Origin: an uncultured Pelagibacteraceae bacterium
GTDB lineage: Bacteria > Pseudomonadota > Alphaproteobacteria > Pelagibacterales > Pelagibacteraceae
Length of the DNA: 64,000 nt
Reading direction: 5' to 3'
Assembly: GCA_902617715.1 (NCBI GenBank)
Contig: CACMXS010000001.1
Location: 1-64,000 of the forward strand
A program made the position numbers and the translations under genes. Shown piece after piece: positions 59,787 to 64,000 of this stretch. The notes beneath the pieces are model-generated. The model was not told where the DNA came from, did not search any database, and was given only the letters and a program-made list of their open reading frames with translations. Within the stretch, counting starts at the first letter, position 1. Every line of letters begins with the position of its first letter.

Positions 59787-62126
59787 ATGTCGCAAACTAC
59801 ATTAGATATTAGAGAGCCGGGATTAAATGTACTACCACCTGGAGTTGAAAGACACATTGTAAACGCGGGTGGACTTACTGGTTTGCAAATTTTTCCAGAT
59901 GATGAAATAGAAATTATTAATGATGAGGGAAATCAAATTTGTGAAATAATTTGTTTTGATAAAGATGGAAAATCTGAGCTTGGAATTTTAAATCAAAAAG
60001 AAAATAGTAAAAAAAGTTTTATTAAGGAAATACTTAATAGAAAAGATGAAAGTTCTTTAGTCACAAATCTCCAATTAAAGAAAAGAAATTTAGACATAAA
60101 TAAATCTAAATCATCTATTCTTTTTGATGACAAAACACCAAGTGGAGAAAAAATAAAGATTAAATCAAAAGATAAATGCTTCGTAATTTTTTCAGCTCCA
60201 CAAAATGATATGTTGGTCAGTGAACAAAATCCTTCAAGCGATTTAACAATATTTATAAAAAGAGCAAAAATTGTTAATGATAAAGAATTATCGATTATAC
60301 CTGATCCAGTCTATGAACCTAATTACGAAAAGAATATTGACAGAGAAACTGCAATTTCTTTTCAAGTAAGAGAAGGTGATTATATTCAAGTTATAAGTCC
60401 AGCAGGAAGACAATGTTCGGATTTTGTGGCATTTGATACAAGAAAGCTTGATAAAAAAATTGAGAAAGGTCTTGATTGGCAAACAACAAGAACTTTTATG
60501 GGTAATACTTTCCCAGGACCAGGATTGTTCTCAAAATTTTATGACACTGATCACGAGCCATTAGTAGAAGTTATAAGAGATACTGTTGGCAAACATGACA
60601 CTTTTAACTTAGCTTGTACTTCAAAATATTACGAAGATGCAGGTTATTTTGGTCATCCAAATTGTTCTGACAATCTAAACAACTCAATGGAAAAATATGG
60701 TGTTCAAAAACAAAAAGGATGGCAAGCAATTAACTTGTTTTTTAATACTTCGTCTACAGGCTTAAACTCTGTTATTTCTGATGAGTCGTTCGCAAGACCT
60801 GGTGATTATGTGATGTTTAGAGCTTTAAAAGATTTAACTATTGGAACTACCGCATGTCCAAGTGATATTGATGCATGTAATTCATGGAATCCAACTGATA
60901 TTTTTGTTAGAACCTATGACAAGAAAAAAGAATTTTCAAAATCTTTTGCTTTTAGAATGAAAACTGACTCTGAAAAAAAACTTACAAGAAATTCTGGTTT
61001 TTATGAAAGAACATCAAAATTAACTAGAAACTTTATTGATGCAAGAGGATTTTGGTTACCCAATGATTACACCAAACATGGTGTGGTAGAAGAATATAAT
61101 GCATGCAGAGAAAATGCAGTTCTGATTGATTTATCTTCTTTAAGAAAATTTGAAATTATTGGACCAGACGCTGAAGAGTTAATGAATTATACATTAACAA
61201 GAAACATCAAAAAACTTTCTGTTGGTCAAGTTGTTTATTCTGCTATGTGTTATGAAAATGGAATGATGTTTGATGATGGAACATTATTAAGATTAAGTGA
61301 AACTGGTTTTAGGTGGATTTGTGGAGATGAATATGCTGGTGAATGGTTAAAAGAAGTGGCTAAGAATAAAAACTTTAAGGTAAATGTAAAAAACTCAACA
61401 GATCAAATTAGCAATGTTTCTATTCAAGGACCAAAAAGTAGAGAAATCTTAAAAAAATTAATTTTTACCCCACCTACCCAACCATCAATAGATGAATTAG
61501 AATGGTTTAGGTTTACAATTTGTAGAGTTGAGGAACTTCAAGGTATTCCATTAATTGTTTCAAGAACAGGTTATACTGGTGAACTTGGTTATGAAGTTTG
61601 GTGTCATCCAAAACATGCTCCCGAGGTATGGGATAAACTTATGGAAGCTGGAAAAGATCACGGTTTAATCCCTGCAGGATTTGCTGCTTTAGACAAATTA
61701 AGAATTGAGGCAGGTTTAATTTTATTTGGTAATGAATTTGATGGTCAACAAGATCCATTTGAAGCTGGGATTGGTTTTGCTGTTCCACTAAAAACAAAAG
61801 AAGAAGATTTTATTGGAAAAGAAGTTTTAAAAGAGAGAAAAGCCAATCCACAAAAAAAACTTGTAGGTTTGGAGCTTATTGGAAAAGAACATGCTGGTCA
61901 TGGTGATTGTGTGCATGTTGGAAGATCGCAGGTCGGAATAGTTACGAGTGGTTGCTTGTCGACAACTCTTAACAAAAATATTGCATTATGTAGAATTGAT
62001 ACCCAATATTCAGAACCTGGAACAGAGGTTGAAGTTGGAAAAATAGATGGTCATCAAAAAAGAATTTCAGCAAAAGTTGTGGTATTTCCTCATTTTGATC
62101 CTAAAAAAACTAGAGTAAGATCCTAA
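59787..62126 (+). CDS. tdm: trimethylamine N-oxide demethylase
   Basis: Tdm splits TMAO to dimethylamine and formaldehyde; its GcvT domain can condense formaldehyde with THF. The 779-residue protein has an N-terminal DUF1989 domain region (ending around residue 400; AGRQCSDFVAFDTRKLD, ACTSKYYEDAG, TTACPSDIDACNSWNPTD with zinc-ligand type Cys) and a C-terminal GcvT domain (KFEIIGPDAEELMNYT, VSIQGPKSREILKK, SRTGYTGELGYEVWCHP). Length and domain order match known Tdm. It is divergent from tmoX and is followed by a winged-helix gene that overlaps its stop. Confidence 0.92.
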   Translation: MSQTTLDIREPGLNVLPPGVERHIVNAGGLTGLQIFPDDEIEIINDEGNQICEIICFDKDGKSELGILNQKENSKKSFIKEILNRKDESSLVTNLQLKKRNLDINKSKSSILFDDKTPSGEKIKIKSKDKCFVIFSAPQNDMLVSEQNPSSDLTIFIKRAKIVNDKELSIIPDPVYEPNYEKNIDRETAISFQVREGDYIQVISPAGRQCSDFVAFDTRKLDKKIEKGLDWQTTRTFMGNTFPGPGLFSKFYDTDHEPLVEVIRDTVGKHDTFNLACTSKYYEDAGYFGHPNCSDNLNNSMEKYGVQKQKGWQAINLFFNTSSTGLNSVISDESFARPGDYVMFRALKDLTIGTTACPSDIDACNSWNPTDIFVRTYDKKKEFSKSFAFRMKTDSEKKLTRNSGFYERTSKLTRNFIDARGFWLPNDYTKHGVVEEYNACRENAVLIDLSSLRKFEIIGPDAEELMNYTLTRNIKKLSVGQVVYSAMCYENGMMFDDGTLLRLSETGFRWICGDEYAGEWLKEVAKNKNFKVNVKNSTDQISNVSIQGPKSREILKKLIFTPPTQPSIDELEWFRFTICRVEELQGIPLIVSRTGYTGELGYEVWCHPKHAPEVWDKLMEAGKDHGLIPAGFAALDKLRIEAGLILFGNEFDGQQDPFEAGIGFAVPLKTKEEDFIGKEVLKERKANPQKKLVGLELIGKEHAGHGDCVHVGRSQVGIVTSGCLSTTLNKNIALCRIDTQYSEPGTEVEVGKIDGHQKRISAKVVVFPHFDPKKTRVRS

Positions 62127-62476
62127 TGGCAAAAACTACAAAAGATTTATTAGAATTTTGGGAAGATCAAATGAAACTTTCTCATACATCTAGTAATTAT
62201 TTTTTTAGAAAGTCTCCATCACATTATCACATGATGCTTCTTGTGATGCATGCTTTTAAATATAAAGAAAATCTGACAGTTGAGGAATTGAAAACTAAAT
62301 TATTTAAGACCTCACGACCAAAGTCTGCTTTAATGATAAATGAAGCGTGTGAAAAAGGTTTTTTTTTTCTTGAAAAAACATCTGGTGATCAAAGAAAAAA
62401 ACACATTAAACCTAGCGAGTCATTTATTGAAGAATTCAATCAATATCTGGCAACACTAAAAAATCTAAGCTTCTAA
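62126..62476 (+). CDS. small MarR-like winged-helix protein
   Basis: The 116-residue protein looks like a MarR-type DNA-binding domain: helices around NLTVEELKTKLFKTSRPKSA and a wing in EKGFFFLEKTSGDQRKKHIK. It starts on the last base of the tdm stop (TAATG) so is co-translated with tdm. Close coupling suggests control of the TMAO genes, perhaps through the AGTATGTG motif, but this is inference. Confidence 0.7.
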   Translation: MAKTTKDLLEFWEDQMKLSHTSSNYFFRKSPSHYHMMLLVMHAFKYKENLTVEELKTKLFKTSRPKSALMINEACEKGFFFLEKTSGDQRKKHIKPSESFIEEFNQYLATLKNLSF

Positions 62477-62537
62477 AGAATAAATAACTAATTACTTATA
62501 TATTTTATATATATAAAAAATTATATATTTACGTCGC

Positions 62538-63884
62538 ATGAAAAATAAAGATGTAAGTATGTCATTACCGACAAAAGCAAAAGTAGTTATTATCGGTGGA
62601 GGTATCCACGGTTTAAGTACTGCTTGGAAGTTATCCGAAACTTATAAAAATCCAGGTGATATCGTAGTTTTAGAAAAAAAAGATACTGCTGCAGGTGCAA
62701 GTGGAATAGCTTGTGGTGTAGTAAGAAACAATTACTTCCAACCAGCGATGAGAGAATTAATGGCTCATTCGGTTTCTGTTTGGGAGAGTGATCCAAAAGC
62801 ATTTAAGTACAATCCTGTAGGTTATTTGCAAATATCACCAGAAGTAATGCACGAAGATGTTGCAAGCATTTATCAGCAACAAAAAGCAATTGGATATGAG
62901 TCTGTTTTTATAGAAGGTGAAAAAGATTGCACAAATTACATGAAGGGAATATTTGATGATTGGCAAGCTCAAGGGATAACGTCAATTCTTCATGAAAAAA
63001 AAGGTGGATACGCATTCAATAAAGATTCAATTAAAGCTCTTGAAAAAAAGTCCACATCAAACGGTGTTCAGGTAATGAAAGGTGTAAAAGTTACAGGTTT
63101 TAAAAGAGGAAGTAATAGCAAAGCAGTTACTGGAGTAGAAACAGATAAAGGTACAATCGATTGTGAACAAGTAGTTATTGGAGCTGGGCCTTGGGCTAGA
63201 GATTTTTGGAATATGCTAGAATTACCTAAAACTGCAAATATAAAAGGTAAAGATGGTAAGATGCATGTTACTGATATGTGGACTTACTGGATGCTTCAAG
63301 AAGGTGTTATTGGAGTTGAGGCTGACTTCTTAAAAACAAACGATGGAAAACAGCCCCCTGTTGTTCACGTAGATTCTACAGCGCCACTATATTCTGACAA
63401 AACAAAAAAATTAATTACAGATAAAATATGGGGCATATATTATAAACCAGATATTGAAGGACTAGGTGTTCAAGGTGGAACGTCTCCTTATATTGTTAAA
63501 AAACATTTTGATGAAGTAAACGTTGATCCTTATGGAATGGAGTCACCAGAGTATCAAACAACTGATGCATTTAGCGAGATGTGGTGTTCAGCATTAGCAC
63601 ATTGTCAAAAGAGATTTGAGGGAAAATCAGATTTATATAGAAAAGGTCCATCAGGAGGACTTGGGTGTATGACACCAGACTCATTTCCAATCTTCGATAG
63701 ATTTTTTGAAAATGTTTATATGATTGCAGATGCTAATCATGGTTATAAAATGATTGGAGTTGGAGAGCTAGTAGCAAAAGAAATTCTTGGCACTGAGAGT
63801 GATTTATTAAAACCGTTTAGATTCAACCGTTACGAGAAGGGTGAGCTTCACCCTACTTCGAACAGTCCTTTTCCTTGGAGTTAA
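62538..63884 (+). CDS. FAD-dependent amine oxidoreductase (DAO family)
   Basis: The 448-residue protein has the DAO FAD motif AKVVIIGGGIHGLSTAWKLS and AASGIACGVVRNNYF, ending KMIGVGELVAKEILG. It resembles sarcosine oxidase beta-like and glycine oxidase-like enzymes, without GcvT domain. Placed after tdm it could oxidise a product of TMAO breakdown, such as dimethylamine or methylamine derivatives, though N-methyl amino acids are also possible. The start may instead be ATG 62559. Confidence 0.83.
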   Translation: MKNKDVSMSLPTKAKVVIIGGGIHGLSTAWKLSETYKNPGDIVVLEKKDTAAGASGIACGVVRNNYFQPAMRELMAHSVSVWESDPKAFKYNPVGYLQISPEVMHEDVASIYQQQKAIGYESVFIEGEKDCTNYMKGIFDDWQAQGITSILHEKKGGYAFNKDSIKALEKKSTSNGVQVMKGVKVTGFKRGSNSKAVTGVETDKGTIDCEQVVIGAGPWARDFWNMLELPKTANIKGKDGKMHVTDMWTYWMLQEGVIGVEADFLKTNDGKQPPVVHVDSTAPLYSDKTKKLITDKIWGIYYKPDIEGLGVQGGTSPYIVKKHFDEVNVDPYGMESPEYQTTDAFSEMWCSALAHCQKRFEGKSDLYRKGPSGGLGCMTPDSFPIFDRFFENVYMIADANHGYKMIGVGELVAKEILGTESDLLKPFRFNRYEKGELHPTSNSPFPWS

Positions 63885-63952
63885 ACTTCAAGCCTAGACA
63901 CTAATAAATTTTTCAGCTACCTTTGAGTAAATATTAATTCATTGAGGGGAAA

Positions 63953-64000
63953 ATGACGGATCTAGAGAAACATGTTAACCAACCGGGTAGAGCTAAATTA
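63953..64000 (+). CDS. start of a further gene, product unknown
   Basis: An ATG at 63953 preceded by GAGGGGAAA opens a frame that runs off the window after 16 codons (MTDLEKHVNQPGRAKL). It is 68 bases after the DAO gene on the same strand and may belong to the same operon. Too short for a family call. Confidence 0.6.
   Translation, partial: MTDLEKHVNQPGRAKL

Noticed and set aside
1..64000. tRNA, rRNA, CRISPR arrays, insertion sequences, prophage
   Set aside because: No tRNA-like cloverleaf core, rRNA segment, regular repeat-spacer pattern, transposase, integrase or phage structural gene was seen in either strand.

Overview
The window looks like a piece of a SAR11 (Pelagibacterales) or very closely related marine alphaproteobacterial chromosome. 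The DNA is strongly AT-rich, genes are packed with 1-8 nt overlaps (ATGA and TAATG junctions), lysine, asparagine and isoleucine are abundant, and the gene content is typical of that group: trimethylamine monooxygenase, TMAO demethylase, dimethylglycine and sarcosine oxidation, a two-subunit SMR pair and many tiny genes. I saw no tRNA, rRNA, CRISPR array, insertion sequence or phage gene. This assignment is inference from content, not from a marker gene.

Layout. 1-6100: end of a LysE/ArgO exporter, a VOC protein, cysE-cysK, then about twelve small same-strand genes (most under 140 codons, nearly all with clear AGGAG-type ribosome sites) ending in DUF2798 and two adjacent SMR transporters. 6091-8593: an inositol-phosphatase-family protein, a gamma-butyrobetaine-hydroxylase-like dioxygenase, a 59-residue membrane peptide, and a gene-free stretch with what looks like a structured RNA carrying an eight-codon ORF and ending in a terminator. 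8593-17367: a methyltransferase, copper proteins, a persulfide-dioxygenase-like hydrolase, AzlCD, and an iron(III) ABC transporter behind two Fur-like boxes. 17367-20546: lysR, acuI-like and folE, then hisI, an oxygenase and DUF2237.

20547-33593 is one-carbon and methylamine territory: ETF-quinone oxidoreductase, etfA, etfB and a dimethylglycine-dehydrogenase-like flavoprotein in one operon. Next comes a nine-gene operon led by a Rieske oxygenase and containing a kinase/nucleotidyltransferase pair. Divergent from it is a dedicated metF-like plus DmdA/LigM-like pair closed by a strong terminator. 33601-42687 is mixed: microproteins, YIP1, a DUF3726/unknown/dipeptidase operon, purEK, a cold-shock protein, an Asp/Glu racemase and EamA. 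42689-49602 holds soxGADB and formate-THF ligase. 49599-64000 holds a GATase/iron-ADH/GpsA-like operon and then the TMA/TMAO module: tmm, tmoWV, tmoX, tdm with a co-transcribed winged-helix protein, and a flavin amine oxidase.

How it fits together. TMA is oxidised to TMAO by Tmm; TMAO is imported by the ABC system and split by Tdm into dimethylamine and formaldehyde. Dimethylglycine and sarcosine are demethylated by flavoproteins whose GcvT domains pass the methyl carbon to tetrahydrofolate. The DMG dehydrogenase electrons probably go through EtfAB and ETF-QO to the quinone pool, and THF-bound carbon can be used for biosynthesis or released as formate with ATP gain by Fhs. Four GcvT-fold proteins in one window mark it as a C1-oxidation hub. 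The most likely new biology is the DmdA/LigM-like + MetF-like pair, the Rieske/kinase/nucleotidyltransferase operon, the structured RNA at about 8340-8593, and the small-gene array at 2347-5406.
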